NCBI RefSeq assembly: GCF_000016185.1
Contig: NC_011420.2
Location: 4,291,544 to 4,355,543, forward strand
Direction of reading: 5' to 3'
Source of the DNA: Rhodospirillum centenum SW
Lineage (GTDB): Bacteria; Pseudomonadota; Alphaproteobacteria; Azospirillales; Azospirillaceae
DNA: 64,000 bases
Under the pieces are notes generated by a model. The model had not been told where the DNA came from, ran no database searches, and saw nothing but the letters and a program-made list of their open reading frames with translations. Position 1 is the first letter of the stretch; each line of letters begins with the position of its first letter. The position numbers were made by a program, and so were the translations under genes. Positions 18,097-28,500 of the stretch are shown here, piece after piece.

Positions 18097-20145
18097 CTAC
18101 TTCTTCGCCGCCAGCGCCTCCGCCACGCCGGGCACCCCCTGGGCGCCTTCCGGCACCGTCAGGCTGGCCCCGTCGAAGTCCGTGCCCACCGGCTCGTGCG
18201 CCCCGCCCAGGCAACGGGACAGGAACGCCTCCGTCACGGCGTTGAAGGAGATGCGGTTCTGCGGCCGGGCGAAACCATGGCCCTCGTCCGGGTACAGGAC
18301 GTAGGTCACCGGGATGCCCTTCTCCTTCATCGCCGCCACGATCTGGTCGGACTCGCGCTGGATCACGCGCGGATCGTTGGCGCCCTGGCCGATCAGCAGG
18401 GGTTTGCGGATGTTCTGCACATGGCTCAGCGGCGACCGCTCGGTCAGCAGCGCGCGGCCCTCCTCGGTGCGGTCGTCGCCCATGCGGCGGGCGAAGTTCT
18501 CCCGCACGCTGGCCCAGTAGGGCGGGATGCTCCCCAGCAGGGTGATCAGGTTGGACGGACCGACGATGCTGACGCCGCAGGCGAAGCGGTCCGGCGTCGC
18601 GGTCATGCCCCAGAGCGTGGCGTAACCGCCGTAGGAGCCGCCCATGATAGCGACCTTGTCGGCGGTGGTGACGCCCTGCTTCACGGCCCAGTCCACGCCG
18701 TCGATCAGGTCGTCGTGCATCTTCCGGCCCCATTCCAGGTTGCCGGCGTTGACGAAGCCCTTGCCGAACCCGGTGGAGCCGCGGAAATTGACCGACAGCA
18801 CGGCATAGCCGCGGTTGGCCAGCCACTGGTGCGTGCCGTTGTAGCCGTAGCCGTCACGCGCCCAGGGGCCGCCATGCACGCTCAGCACCAGCGGCACCGG
18901 CGTCTCGGGCTTTCCGTCGCCGTCCTTGTCCGATCCCGGCGGCAGCGTCAGGTAGGAGACGAGCGTCAGCCCGTCGCGGCTCGGGATCTGCACCGGGTGC
19001 ATGGTGGCCAGCGTCCGGCCCTCCAGCTCCGGCCGGGTGGTGAACAGCCGCGTCAGGGCCTTCTTCTTACGGTCGTAGAGATAGAAGGCCGGCGCCTCCG
19101 TCACCCGGTCCACCGCCACGGTCCAGATCCGGTCCGCGTCGTCGCGGCTGGTGACGGACCACTCGCCGCCCGCCTTCTCGTTCAGGAACGCGATGTCCGC
19201 CTTGAGGGCATCGCCGACCGGGAACCACTCGTTCGTCTCGTAATAGGCGCTGTAGGCTTCGACCACGCCCGTGCGCGGATTCGCCATCAGGCCGCCGATG
19301 TCGGCCTTGGCGTTCTCCGCCACCAGCGTCGTCCGGCCCGAGGCCATGTCCATGGCGAACAGGGCGGAGGTGTCGCGGCCGCGGCTGTCGCGCAGATAGA
19401 GCGTCTTCCCGTCCGTGGTGAAGCCCAGCGCGCCGCTGGTCAGCCCGTCCTCGTGCGGGATGGTCAGGAACGGCGCGGTCGTCCCGTCCGGCCCGATCGT
19501 CTCCACCGCGTAGCCGCCGTCGGCCGTGGCCTTGGTCGCCAGCCGCAGGGTCAGCGTGTCGTCCGCGGCGAAGCCGGCATAGCCGTCGTTCTGGCGGACC
19601 AGGGTCAGCTCGCCCGTCTTCAGGTTCAGGCGGTGGACATCGTGCCAGCGCGGATCGCGGTTGTTCACGCCAACCAGGATGGCGTCCTTGATCGTCTCGC
19701 TGATGGCGATCACCTGGACCCGCGTCTTCTCGAACGGGGTCAGGGTGCGCGTCTCGCCCTTCGCCAGATCGACGCCGTAGAGCAGGAAGTTCTCGTCGCC
19801 GCCCTTGTCCTGGATGTAGAGGATCTGGCTCGAATCCGGGGCCCAGAAGTAGGAACGGATCGGGCGCAGCGTCTCCTGCGTCAGCGGCTTCGCCTTGTCG
19901 GGCGTCGCCAGCGGCGCCACCCAGACATTCATCACCCCGTCCTTCGGCGCCAGGAAGGCGATGGACTTCCCGTCCGGGCTGACGGTCGCGGCGGTGCGGC
20001 TGGGGTTGCCGAACAGGTCCTTGCGCGGGATCAGCTCCTGCGCCGGCCGGGCCTGCTGCGCCAGCGCCGCGGCCGTCGGCACCAGGGCGGCGAGCGGCAG
20101 CAGCGCCACGGCGGCGGCGCGGAGTCCGGTTCTGAACGATGTCAC
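18097..20145 (-). CDS. Exported S9 family prolyl-oligopeptidase-like peptidase
   Basis: Serine peptidase of 682 residues. A Sec signal (ALLPLAALVPTAAALA) leads to a beta-propeller with TolB/PD40-like blades (VSPDGKSIAFLAP, LTQETLRPIRSYFWAPDSSQILYI is one stretch) over about 40-400. The catalytic domain follows: nucleophile GGSYGGYATL near 500, Asp in GQGANDPRV near 589 and His in DEGHGFARP near 620, the DPP4/AAP order. The start is a GTG at 20145 with GGGAGA upstream, chosen because it opens the signal peptide; an upstream ATG would add a non-signal extension. Likely role is periplasmic peptide breakdown. It is separate from rlpA by about 70 bases. Confidence 0.9.
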   Translation of the reverse strand: MTSFRTGLRAAAVALLPLAALVPTAAALAQQARPAQELIPRKDLFGNPSRTAATVSPDGKSIAFLAPKDGVMNVWVAPLATPDKAKPLTQETLRPIRSYFWAPDSSQILYIQDKGGDENFLLYGVDLAKGETRTLTPFEKTRVQVIAISETIKDAILVGVNNRDPRWHDVHRLNLKTGELTLVRQNDGYAGFAADDTLTLRLATKATADGGYAVETIGPDGTTAPFLTIPHEDGLTSGALGFTTDGKTLYLRDSRGRDTSALFAMDMASGRTTLVAENAKADIGGLMANPRTGVVEAYSAYYETNEWFPVGDALKADIAFLNEKAGGEWSVTSRDDADRIWTVAVDRVTEAPAFYLYDRKKKALTRLFTTRPELEGRTLATMHPVQIPSRDGLTLVSYLTLPPGSDKDGDGKPETPVPLVLSVHGGPWARDGYGYNGTHQWLANRGYAVLSVNFRGSTGFGKGFVNAGNLEWGRKMHDDLIDGVDWAVKQGVTTADKVAIMGGSYGGYATLWGMTATPDRFACGVSIVGPSNLITLLGSIPPYWASVRENFARRMGDDRTEEGRALLTERSPLSHVQNIRKPLLIGQGANDPRVIQRESDQIVAAMKEKGIPVTYVLYPDEGHGFARPQNRISFNAVTEAFLSRCLGGAHEPVGTDFDGASLTVPEGAQGVPGVAEALAAKK

Positions 20146-20307
20146 GGCGTTTTCTCCCTGTGGTTCGGCCTGTGGCTCGGTCCTGTGGGGGCTGTGACCG
20201 GCGCGCGGGTGCCCGGTCCCCCCTTGCACGGAAGTATAGCCGGCATGATCCGGGGGGACAGGCCCAATCGCCTCGCCGCGGGCCGGTCCACCCGGATGCC
20301 GGCGGAC

Positions 20308-21354
20308 TCAGGACCCGGCGGGCCAGACGACGAGCGGCAGCGTCAGCACCGGCACCGGGCCGACGGTCAGGCGGCCGTCCTGCACCGTCACCGGGACCTG
20401 CACGGTCCGGCGTCCGTCCGGGCCGGGGGCGGCCAGCAGGCCCAGGGTGGCCCGCGCGATGGCGGCCTGGTTCCGGCGCAGGTCGCCGGCCGCGGCCAGG
20501 GCATCGACCAGCCGGTCCGGTTCGGGCGTGCGCAGGGTGCCGGCGCCGATCGGCTGAAGGTTCCCGTCCAGGGCCAGGGTCGCGGTGACGCTCAGGTCGA
20601 GCGGCCCCCAGATCGCCGTCAGCGCGTCCAGTTCCACGGTCCCGCCGGCACTGCTCCAGCGCCGCACCTCGGGCTCCGTCAGGGCCGCCGGCGGCATGCC
20701 GGTGACGCGCAGATGCAGCGCCACCTGACCGAGGGTCGGCCCCAGGGCGGGGGAGGGGGGCTGCGGCAGGGTCAGGGAGGAGAGGTCCAGGCGCACGTCC
20801 AGCCCGGTCGCGGTGTGGTCCGCGGGCGGCTCCGCCGGCCGCTCCAGCGCCAGCGCCACCCAGGCCGCCGTCACGGCGGCGGTCCCGTCGCCGTCCGCGG
20901 CCTGCGTCACCACCGGCGCCTCCAGCCGGACTTCGGCCGTCAGCACGCGACCGTCGGTCGCCAGCCCGGCCTGTCCTTCCGCCTGCGGCGCCGTGAGAGT
21001 CAGGGCGGGGCGCGCTCCCGCCGCCGGCAGCGCCAGCGACAGCCCCTCCGCCGCCTCGGCATGCAGGTCCAGGGGCGCCCAGGGCTCGGCATACAGCTCC
21101 AGCCGCCCGGCCGTGGCCGTCAGGCCGTCCGCACGCCGCAGCGAGAGAGCCTCCGCCGTCACTGCCAGCCGCAGCGGATAGCCCCCGACCGCCAAGGCGT
21201 CATAGGCGATCTCCGCCCCCTCGGCCCGGCGCTCGGCGATCCAGCGCTCCACCTGTCCGCGCAACGCCGAGGCGGCCGACGCCCACCAGGCCGTGTAGGA
21301 GAGGACGACCAGCAGGATGAACGCCAGGACCACGGCGGCGGGGCGCAGACGCAT
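20308..21354 (-). CDS. DUF2125 domain protein, membrane anchored
   Basis: A 348-residue alphaproteobacterial family of unknown function. One N-terminal transmembrane helix (AAVVLAFILLVVLSYTAWW, about 6-24) anchors a periplasmic domain with beta-rich repeats (VGGYPLRLAVTAEALSL near 57, AAVTAAWVALALERP, DLSVTATLALDGNLQPIG). AsmA/lipid-scaffold-like beta-sheet folds are known to look like this, but that is only analogy. The ATG at 21354 follows AAGGTCCGTG; a GTG one codon earlier is possible. It ends 160 bases before the S9 peptidase start. Confidence 0.8.
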   Translation of the reverse strand: MRLRPAAVVLAFILLVVLSYTAWWASAASALRGQVERWIAERRAEGAEIAYDALAVGGYPLRLAVTAEALSLRRADGLTATAGRLELYAEPWAPLDLHAEAAEGLSLALPAAGARPALTLTAPQAEGQAGLATDGRVLTAEVRLEAPVVTQAADGDGTAAVTAAWVALALERPAEPPADHTATGLDVRLDLSSLTLPQPPSPALGPTLGQVALHLRVTGMPPAALTEPEVRRWSSAGGTVELDALTAIWGPLDLSVTATLALDGNLQPIGAGTLRTPEPDRLVDALAAAGDLRRNQAAIARATLGLLAAPGPDGRRTVQVPVTVQDGRLTVGPVPVLTLPLVVWPAGS

Positions 21355-21468
21355 CACGGACCTTGGGGCGAGGGGGGCTCAGGGAGGAAGCCGGCTGGGG
21401 CGGCGCCGGAGCGGCGCATCAGGACAGCGATTCTGCCACACCCCGCGCAGCGGCGGCAAGCCGGGGCC

Positions 21469-21478
21469 GTCCCGTCTC
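21469..21478 (+). repeat. Target-site duplication, left copy
   Basis: GTCCCGTCTC directly outside the left inverted repeat of the insertion sequence; identical to 22691-22700. One further C matches on the inner side of the left copy, so the exact edge could move by a base. Confidence 0.85.
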
Positions 21479-22690
21479 CACGGCTATCGCATTTGCCCGA
21501 GGATGGTTCGGGCATAGTCGTCGGACCATCCGGCGCGTTTTCTGCGGAGGCGGATGGAATCCTGGTTGTTGGCGGAGCGGACGACGTTGAGTGCGAGTTT
21601 TCGGAGTGTGGCGAGGTTTTCCGGGCCATGGTCCTTGCGGTTACGGGCGCGGTCTTCGTCGAAGGAGGTGTCGAGCACCCAATGGACGGCGGCCTCGATG
21701 CTCCAGTGGGCGCGGACGGCGCGGGCGAGCGTCTTGGGCTCCAGCGCGGCGGAGGAGAGATAGAGGGTTCGGGTGGCGGTAGTGCGGCCGTCGGGGCTCG
21801 TGACCGTGCGTTCGACCAGGCCCAGGATCTTCAGGCCCGGCAGTACGGCCTCGTCGGGGAAACGTCGGTCGGAGGCGAGCCAGGCCACGTCGTGGCTTAC
21901 CCAGTGGCGGCGCACCTCGATACGACCGTGGTCGGCATCGGTGGTGACATGGGGCACGGCCAGAACCGTTGCCGGGTCCGCGAAGTAGCGCTCAACCTCG
22001 GCCCGTAGCGCAGGGCGGTTGTCTTTCAGCGGAAAAAGCCAGTCGCCGCCCCGCTCCAGGATGGTCTGCGCCGTCCGCTCCTGCGCGTGCAGAGCGTCAC
22101 CGGTTACCAGCACACCCTTGAGATCGAACAGTTCCAGCAACGCCCGCGCCGCCACGATCTCGTTCTCGCCCGCGGCCACCGCCCGCTGCCCCACGATCAT
22201 CCGCGCGCCGGACGCAAACGCGCTCACCACATGTAGAGCCGAACGCCCCGCCGCCCGGTCGAAGGAGCGCCGTAGCGTCTTGCCGTCAATGGCCAGGACC
22301 CCGGCCCCATCCTCCCCCAGATGATCAAGGAACTGCTGGAAACAGCGGGAAAACGCCACCGGGTCCAGAAGCCGGAATACCCGTGAAAACGTGTCGTGGC
22401 TGGGCAGCCCGCCGGGAAGCTCGAGGAACTCCTCGAACAAGGCCCGCCGGTCCCGCGCGAAGGTCGCAAAGTCCACGCAGCTTTCCGCCCCGCAGATCGA
22501 CGCCGTCAACGCAATCGTCAGAACATCCAGAAGAGCGTGACGCCGCGCATTCCCTGTCCGCGGATCGGGAAGACCTTGAAACGAAATCCGAAAAATTCCA
22601 GCCATCGACCCCTCCCATAGATCAGGGCCGACATACAGAATCCATTTCCCAACACCGCGCTACAAAACTTTCCCTAATGCGATTCCCGTG
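21479..22690 (-). mobile_element. Complete ISAs1-family insertion sequence (1,212 bp)
   Basis: Ends are visible: left CACGGCTATCGCATTTG and right (reverse complement) CACGGGAATCGCATTAG, 14 of 17 positions identical. The element is flanked by the direct repeat GTCCCGTCTC at 21469-21478 and 22691-22700, a 10-bp target duplication as expected for this family. A single intact transposase gene fills it. The target lay in the gap between the DUF2125 gene and chaC, so no gene is broken. Intact ends, identical target repeats and an open transposase suggest a recent, possibly active insertion. Confidence 0.92.
21484..22605 (-). CDS. ISAs1 family transposase
   Basis: A 373-residue DDE transposase. N-terminal DUF4372-like dimer region (FQGLPDPRTGNARRHALLDVL), first catalytic Asp in LAIDGKTLRRSFD near 117, second in VTGDALHAQ near 178, and the Glu region near 317 (HWSIEAAVHWVLD) followed by RARNRKDHGPENLATLRK, all hallmark blocks of ISAs1. 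The stop codon lies inside the left terminal repeat. Length is as expected for the family; no frameshift is seen. Confidence 0.95.
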   Translation of the reverse strand: MAGIFRISFQGLPDPRTGNARRHALLDVLTIALTASICGAESCVDFATFARDRRALFEEFLELPGGLPSHDTFSRVFRLLDPVAFSRCFQQFLDHLGEDGAGVLAIDGKTLRRSFDRAAGRSALHVVSAFASGARMIVGQRAVAAGENEIVAARALLELFDLKGVLVTGDALHAQERTAQTILERGGDWLFPLKDNRPALRAEVERYFADPATVLAVPHVTTDADHGRIEVRRHWVSHDVAWLASDRRFPDEAVLPGLKILGLVERTVTSPDGRTTATRTLYLSSAALEPKTLARAVRAHWSIEAAVHWVLDTSFDEDRARNRKDHGPENLATLRKLALNVVRSANNQDSIRLRRKRAGWSDDYARTILGQMR

Positions 22691-22700
22691 GTCCCGTCTC
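22691..22700 (+). repeat. Target-site duplication, right copy
   Basis: GTCCCGTCTC directly outside the right inverted repeat, identical to the left copy at 21469-21478. Confidence 0.85.
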
Positions 22701-22829
22701 CCAGAGCCATCACCGATGATCCGGTGCCTTCGGCATCCGACGGGAGCTGAAGGCTGGTGCCGGTGGGGCAGCATCCCCTGGACGTCGGGTCTTGGGCTTC
22801 CCGCGCCGGGATGCTAGGGGTTGGGGATC

Positions 22830-23417
22830 ATGGAGACCGCCCCGCCGACCGTTCCCGCCCCGCATGCCGAGTTCGGCCACCCGGCCGGCAGCGACCTCTG
22901 GGTCTTCGCCTACGGCTCGCTGATGTGGAATCCCGGCTTCCCGCACCTGGAGCGGCGCGGGGCCCTGCTGCGCGGCTGGCACCGCTCCTTCTGCGTGCTG
23001 TCCTGGCGCCACCGCGGCACGCCGGAGCGGCCGGGCGCCGTGCTGGGCCTGGACCGCGGCGGTTCCTGCCGCGGCATCGTCTACCGTGTCGCCGCGGACC
23101 GGGTCGAGGAGACGCTGGCCTATCTCTGGGAGCGGGAGATGGTGAACCGCGTCTACCGCCCCCGCCGGCTGGCCGTGCGGACGGCAGGGGGCGGCAGCGC
23201 CCCGGCGCTGGTCTTCACCGTGGACCGGACGCACCCGCAGTACTGCGGCCGGCTCGGGCCGGAGGGGCTGGAGACGCTGGTGCGCCAGGGCGTGGGCCAG
23301 TCCGGCCGCAGCGCCGACTACCTGCTCAGCCTCGTCGCCCACCTGCGCGACCTCGGCATCCGCGATGCCGGCCTGGAGGATCTGGCCGCGCGGGTGGGCG
23401 GACCCCCGCCGGACTGA
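22830..23417 (+). CDS. chaC: Gamma-glutamylcyclotransferase (ChaC family)
   Basis: Cytoplasmic 195-residue enzyme that splits glutathione into 5-oxoproline and Cys-Gly. Substrate-binding YGSLMWNPGF is near 30, the region LRGWHRSFCVLSWRHRGT near 50, catalytic Glu in LWEREM near 105, and the tail YLLSLVAHLRDLGI near 165 agree with the family. Start at 22830 preceded by AGGGGTTGGGG. It stands just to the right of the insertion sequence; its promoter region (about 130 bases) was left intact by the insertion. Confidence 0.92.
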   Translation: METAPPTVPAPHAEFGHPAGSDLWVFAYGSLMWNPGFPHLERRGALLRGWHRSFCVLSWRHRGTPERPGAVLGLDRGGSCRGIVYRVAADRVEETLAYLWEREMVNRVYRPRRLAVRTAGGGSAPALVFTVDRTHPQYCGRLGPEGLETLVRQGVGQSGRSADYLLSLVAHLRDLGIRDAGLEDLAARVGGPPPD

Positions 23418-23431
23418 AGACCGCCGGGTCC

Positions 23432-25123
23432 TCAGGCGGCCCGCACGGCGTCGAGGAAGCCCGCGACCTCGCTGCGCAGGACTCCGGACTGCCGTGTCAG
23501 ACCTTCGGAGGCGTCCAGCATCCGGGTCGCCATGCCGCCCGCCTCCGCCGCCACCTCGTTGACACCGGCGATGGTCGCGCTGACCTCCTCGGTGCCGCGG
23601 GCGGCTTCCTGCACGTTCCGGGCGATGTCGCGGGTCGCGGCGGTCTGTTCCTCCACCGCGGCGGCGATCGCCGCGGCGATCTCGCTCATGCGCCGGATGG
23701 TCTGCCCGATGCCGACGATGGCCGTCTGTGCCGATCCGGTCGCCTGCTGGATTTCGGCGACCTTGGCCTGGATGTCCTCCGTGGCGCGCGAGGTCTGGGT
23801 GGCCAGCGCCTTGACCTCGCTGGCGACGACGGCGAAGCCCTTGCCGGCATCGCCCGCGCGGGCGGCCTCGATGGTGGCGTTCAGCGCCAGCAGGTTCGTC
23901 TGGCCCGCGATGCTGGAGATCAGCTCCACCACCTGGCCGATCTGGACCGAGGCGGCGACAAGCTGCTGGATCTGCGTGGTCATCCGCTCGGCCTCGGTGA
24001 CCGCGTCCCCGGCGATCCGGGTGGAACTGGACACCTGCCGGCCGATCTCCTGGATCGAGGCGGTCAGTTCCTCGGTCGCCGCCGCCACGGTCTGGACGTT
24101 GGAGGAGGCCTGCTTCGAGGCGGCGGCCACCGTCCCCGCCCGTTCCGCCGTGGACCGCGCCGTGCCGGTCATGGCCGTAGCCGTTTCCTGCAAGTCTCCT
24201 GCGGCGGCGGAAACGGCATCGACCACGGTCTGGGCCGTCTGCTGGAACTGGCGGAGCAGCCCGTCGATCCGGGTGGCGCGCTCCTCCTTGGACTTGCGTT
24301 CCGCCTCCTGCTCCGTGGTCAGCCGGGCGGCCTCGATGGCATTGCGTTTGAACACCTCGATGGCGCGGGCCATGGACCCGATCTCGTCGCGGCGGTCGGT
24401 GCCGGCGACGGCAATGCTCCGGTCGCCCTGGGCCAGCCGTCCCATCACCTGTGTCATCGCGGCCACCGGGGTGGCGATCAGCCGGGACAGCAGCCCGCCC
24501 ATCAGGGCCGCGACGAGGGCGCCCCCCAGCACGCTCAACACCACGGTCCATCGCAGGGAAGCGAGCGCCGCCTCCTGCTCCGCCGCCCGCACGCCCAGGA
24601 GCTGCCGCTCCGCCTGTTCGACCTCTGCCACCTTGGCACGGATGGCGTCCATGTACCGCTTCCCTGCGCCGGAGGACTCCAGGGACCGCGCCTGCTCCTG
24701 CGTCGCGGGATTGCGCATCAGCACGATCTCCCGCTCGGCGATCTCGCTCCGCCAGGAGCGGACCTCTTCCATCAGGGCGTCCAGCCGGGCCTGCTGCGCG
24801 GGATTGTCCGCGGTCAGCCTCTTGGCCTCCGTGAACGCGGTCTGGAATTCGGATTCCCCGGCGGTATAGGGCGCGAGAAACTCCTCCTTCCCGGTCAGAA
24901 GGAAGCCCCGCAGCCCGGTCTCCTGGTTCACCATGGCGGACAGGATCGCGTCCATGGCATCCAGGACCGCATAGGTATGGGTCGTCCACCGGCCTGCGCG
25001 CTCGATGGTGTCCGCAGCCCGCCAGGTGAACAGGCCGGACAGGACGGCCACGGCGATGACGGCCGAAAAGCCGATGATCAGTTTCCGGATGAAACTCAGA
25101 TTGGCAAGATAGGTGGACATCAT
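23432..25123 (-). CDS. Methyl-accepting chemotaxis protein with CHASE3-like sensor
   Basis: Membrane receptor of 563 residues that feeds CheA/CheW. Order: TM1 ([18 protein letters not shown], 15-32), periplasmic CHASE3-like helical domain (about 40-185, with [15 protein letters not shown] near 65), TM2 (about 190-212), HAMP (213-265), signalling coiled coil with the conserved tip around 400-432 ([20 protein letters not shown]). No CheB/CheR docking pentapeptide is seen at the C-terminus. GGAGGA abuts two consecutive ATGs (25123 and 25120); spacing favours the second. No chemotaxis genes are adjacent. CHASE3 ligands are usually unknown. Confidence 0.93.
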   Translation of the reverse strand: MMSTYLANLSFIRKLIIGFSAVIAVAVLSGLFTWRAADTIERAGRWTTHTYAVLDAMDAILSAMVNQETGLRGFLLTGKEEFLAPYTAGESEFQTAFTEAKRLTADNPAQQARLDALMEEVRSWRSEIAEREIVLMRNPATQEQARSLESSGAGKRYMDAIRAKVAEVEQAERQLLGVRAAEQEAALASLRWTVVLSVLGGALVAALMGGLLSRLIATPVAAMTQVMGRLAQGDRSIAVAGTDRRDEIGSMARAIEVFKRNAIEAARLTTEQEAERKSKEERATRIDGLLRQFQQTAQTVVDAVSAAAGDLQETATAMTGTARSTAERAGTVAAASKQASSNVQTVAAATEELTASIQEIGRQVSSSTRIAGDAVTEAERMTTQIQQLVAASVQIGQVVELISSIAGQTNLLALNATIEAARAGDAGKGFAVVASEVKALATQTSRATEDIQAKVAEIQQATGSAQTAIVGIGQTIRRMSEIAAAIAAAVEEQTAATRDIARNVQEAARGTEEVSATIAGVNEVAAEAGGMATRMLDASEGLTRQSGVLRSEVAGFLDAVRAA

Positions 25124-25509
25124 TCCTCCCGTCGCCGGCCGGACCCTGACAGCTTCACGATTCGGACATCATCATGATGCGGAAAGTGGCCGGTATTCCA
25201 AGGCTCCATCAAAGCGTCTGATCCGTTTATCAACCATTAACCGCTCGGTATTTCTGTTTCATGGCGCGATACTTGGTCTTTTCGCGGCCCTTTCGATAAG
25301 AATGCTCCGGCAGCGCGCCAGTCCTGGCAGGCGGCATGCATGTCCTGGTTGTCCGGTCCAGTGATTTTTGATTGTTAGCAGATGTGCTTGGCAAGGCAAG
25401 GCGTCACTTCCAGAGGCAGACTGCCAGCTTGAGCAACGACTGGATCAGTGCCCGTGGACGTGCGGGGACGCCATCTCTCTGTTCGCTGGCGGGCGGGAGC
25501 CTTGCCGCC
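25124..25509. other. 386-bp intergenic region between chemoreceptor and nrdJ
   Basis: Both flanking genes are on the minus strand, so this holds the end of the nrdJ transcript and the promoter region of the chemoreceptor. The part at 25190-25300 is markedly more AT-rich than the surroundings, as expected for a promoter. No convincing sigma-28 or sigma-54 consensus, RNA gene or terminator was recognised. Confidence 0.5.
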
Positions 25510-28500
25510 TTACCCGCACCTGGAATAGCCGCAGTTGGTGCAGAGGTCGCAGCCCTCCTGCCGCAGCAGGGTGGCCTGGGCGCATCGGGGGCACTGGCCC
25601 AGGCGGGCGGCGCTGGGGTCGGTCGCCGGTCCGGGGTCCGGGTCTGGGGCCGGATCGGCCGCGGCGGGGCCCCCGGTGGCGGCCGGCAGGCGGGGGGCGC
25701 CGGCCGCAGCCCCGGGGCGGGGCAGGAAGCCGGTTTCCAGCATGTGGCGCTCGATCACCTGTCCGATGGCGGCCAGCAGCGAGGGCACATAGCGCCCCTC
25801 CACCCACTGGCCGCCGCGTGGGTCGAACACGGCCTTCAGCTCCTCCACCACGAAGGAGACGTCGCCGCCGCGGCGGAACACGGCGGAGATCATGCGCGTC
25901 AGCGCCACCGTCCAGGCATAGTGCTCCATGTTCTTGGAGTTGATGAAGACCTCGAACGGCCTCCGCCGCCCGTCCTGCACGATGTCGTTCACGGTGATGT
26001 AGAGGGCGTGGTCGCTGTCCGGCCATTTCACCTTGTAGGTGTGGCCGGGCAGGGCCTCCGGCCGGTCCAGCGGCCGGGTCATGTAGACCACGGCACCCTC
26101 GCCGCGCGCCGGCTCCGCGCGTCCCGGCGCGGATGTCGGCCCCGGCGCCTGAACGGGCGCCTGAACGGGCGGCTGGACGGGCGCCTGGGCCGGGGCGGCG
26201 GCCGGCGCACCGCCCGTGGCCTGGACCGACAGGACCGACCCCGTCACGGCGTTCGGCCGATAGGTGGTGCAGCCCTTGCAGCCCAGCTCGTAGGCCTGCC
26301 GGTAGACATCCTTGAACGCCTCGAACGGCAGGTCTGCCGGGCAGTTGATGGTCTTGGAGATGGCGCTGTCCACATGCCGCTGCGCCGCCGCCTGCATCAC
26401 CAGATGCGCCGCCGGCTCCAGGCTCTGGGCATCGACGAAGGCGTCGGTCAGCGGCGCGTCCGGCCCCATTCTCTCCCGGTACAGGCGGTAGGCCAGGTCC
26501 TGCACCGTCTCTGTCCGCCGGCTGCCGTCGGGCATCAGCACGGCACGCTGGTACTCGTAGGCGAAGACCGGCTCGATGCCGGAGGAGACGTTGCCCGCGA
26601 ACAGGCTGATGGTCCCGGTCGGCGCGATGGAGGTGACCAGCGCGTTGCGCACGCCCTGCGCGGCGATGGCTTCGCGCACGTCCGGCGGCAGGGCGCGCAC
26701 CATGGGCCGCTCCAGGAACGCCTCCCGGTCGAACAGGGGAAAGGCGCCCTTCTCCGCCGCCAGGGCGGCGGAGGTGCGGTAGGCCGCGACCTGGATCGCG
26801 CGCAGCCATTCCTCCGTCAGCCGCACCCCGGCTTCCGAGCCGTAGCGCACGCCGCACAGGATCAGCGCGTCGGCCAGCCCGGTGACGCCCAGCCCGATCC
26901 GCCGCTTGGCCTGCGCCTCGGCCTCCTGCGCCTCCAGCGGGAAGCGGGAGACATCCACCACGTTGTCCATCATCCGCACGGCCAGCGGCACCACCCGCGC
27001 CAGTTCCTCCCGGTCCAGCCGGGCCGCCGGGGTGAAGGGATCGCGCACCAGGGCGGCCAGATTGACCGAGCCCAGCAGGCAGGCCCCGTAGGGGGGCAGG
27101 GGCTGTTCGCCGCAGTTGTGGACAACGAGGCCGTTTGCCTCGAAGGCGTTCGCCCCCGGGATGCGGACGTCGAAGACCTCGGCCTCGCCGTCCGGCACCA
27201 GTTCCGCCACCTCGGCCGTCCAGTCCTCCCGGTCGGGCCGGCGCCGGCAGGCGGAGAGTGCTGCGCGCAGCCGGCCGGCCTTGTCCGCGTCCGCGAAGCC
27301 GATCCGTGCGGCGAAGCGGCCGACATTGTCCCGGGCGATGATCAGTTCGTGGTCGGCAGCACCGGCACAGGGCCGCCGGCCGCCCCGTCCTTCCGGCAGC
27401 AGGCGCAGGGACCGCGCCCGCCGGTCCGCGGCCAGGGTGGAGACGATGCCGAGGCGGAGCAGCATCCGCTGCACCGCCCGCAGCCGTTCCAGGTCGCTCT
27501 GCGCCAGCCAGATGCTGACGCCCTTCGCCTGACTGCCCTGCACGCGGCCGTCCGCATCGAACAGGCCGCGCAGGAAGGCCGCCTGGAAGAGGCTCGACGC
27601 CCGCTCGATTTCCGGCGTCACGGCCTTGGCGCCGGGCGCCAGCCCGAACCGGGCCGCCAGGTTCCGCAGGGCCGCGGTGGCCAGCCGGTACTCCCGGCGT
27701 CCGGCGACGGCGGCCCGGCCATGGAAATCGGCGCGGTGGGGCAGGAACCGCGCCGCCGCCTCCGCCGCGGCCATCACGCCCCGCATATCGGCCGGGGCGT
27801 CCTTCTCCGCCGCGGGCAGCCAGACGGACAACACCGCCTTGTCCCGCTTCAGCGCGGCGTCACCGACCAGCAGGCTCAGCAGATAGCCGGCCACCTCCCC
27901 CTCGGCGGTCGAACCGGGCGGGGGCGGCCAGCCCGGCTCCACCGCGGCTTCGCCCAGGCGGACGCGGTCGCCGGGCTTCAGCGCCCCCAGCGCCGTCCAT
28001 TCTTCCGCGGCCCCGCCATCCGCCCTGGCCACCACCCGCCGCACCGGATGGTCGGCCGTGGCGCGCAGTTCCAGGCCCTCGCGGGTGCGCAGGCGCAGCA
28101 CCGGCCTGACCCCGGTCGGGAAGAAGCCTTCCGGCGCCGACGGCCAGGGCCGGCCATGCAGCAGGGCGGTGAAGGGCCGGCCGACCAGCTCCCGCACCTG
28201 CCGCGGCCCCTCGGCGGTCCCCACCCAGGTCTCCGCCGTGACGCACGGGTTCGTGGCGCTGATCGTCTCGCAGTAGCTCAGGTTGTTCTGCTCGTTGATG
28301 CGGTCGATGAAGATGACGCCCGGCTCGGCATAGTCGTAGGTCGCCCGCATGATGCGGTCCCACAGGGCGCGGGCCGGCACGGTGCGGAAGACCCGGCCGT
28401 CGAAGCGCAGCGGCCAGGGCCGGTCCTCCCGCACCGCGGCCATGAAATCGTCCGTCGCCAGGACCGACAGGTTGAAGTTGCGCAGCCGGCCGGGCTCGCG

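Noticed and set aside
18046..22008. A 1,320-codon open frame on the plus strand across the S9 peptidase, DUF2125 and insertion sequence
   Set aside because: It is antisense to three well-supported genes, has His/Arg/Gly-rich nonsense composition and no ribosome site. Very high GC at third positions keeps such frames open.
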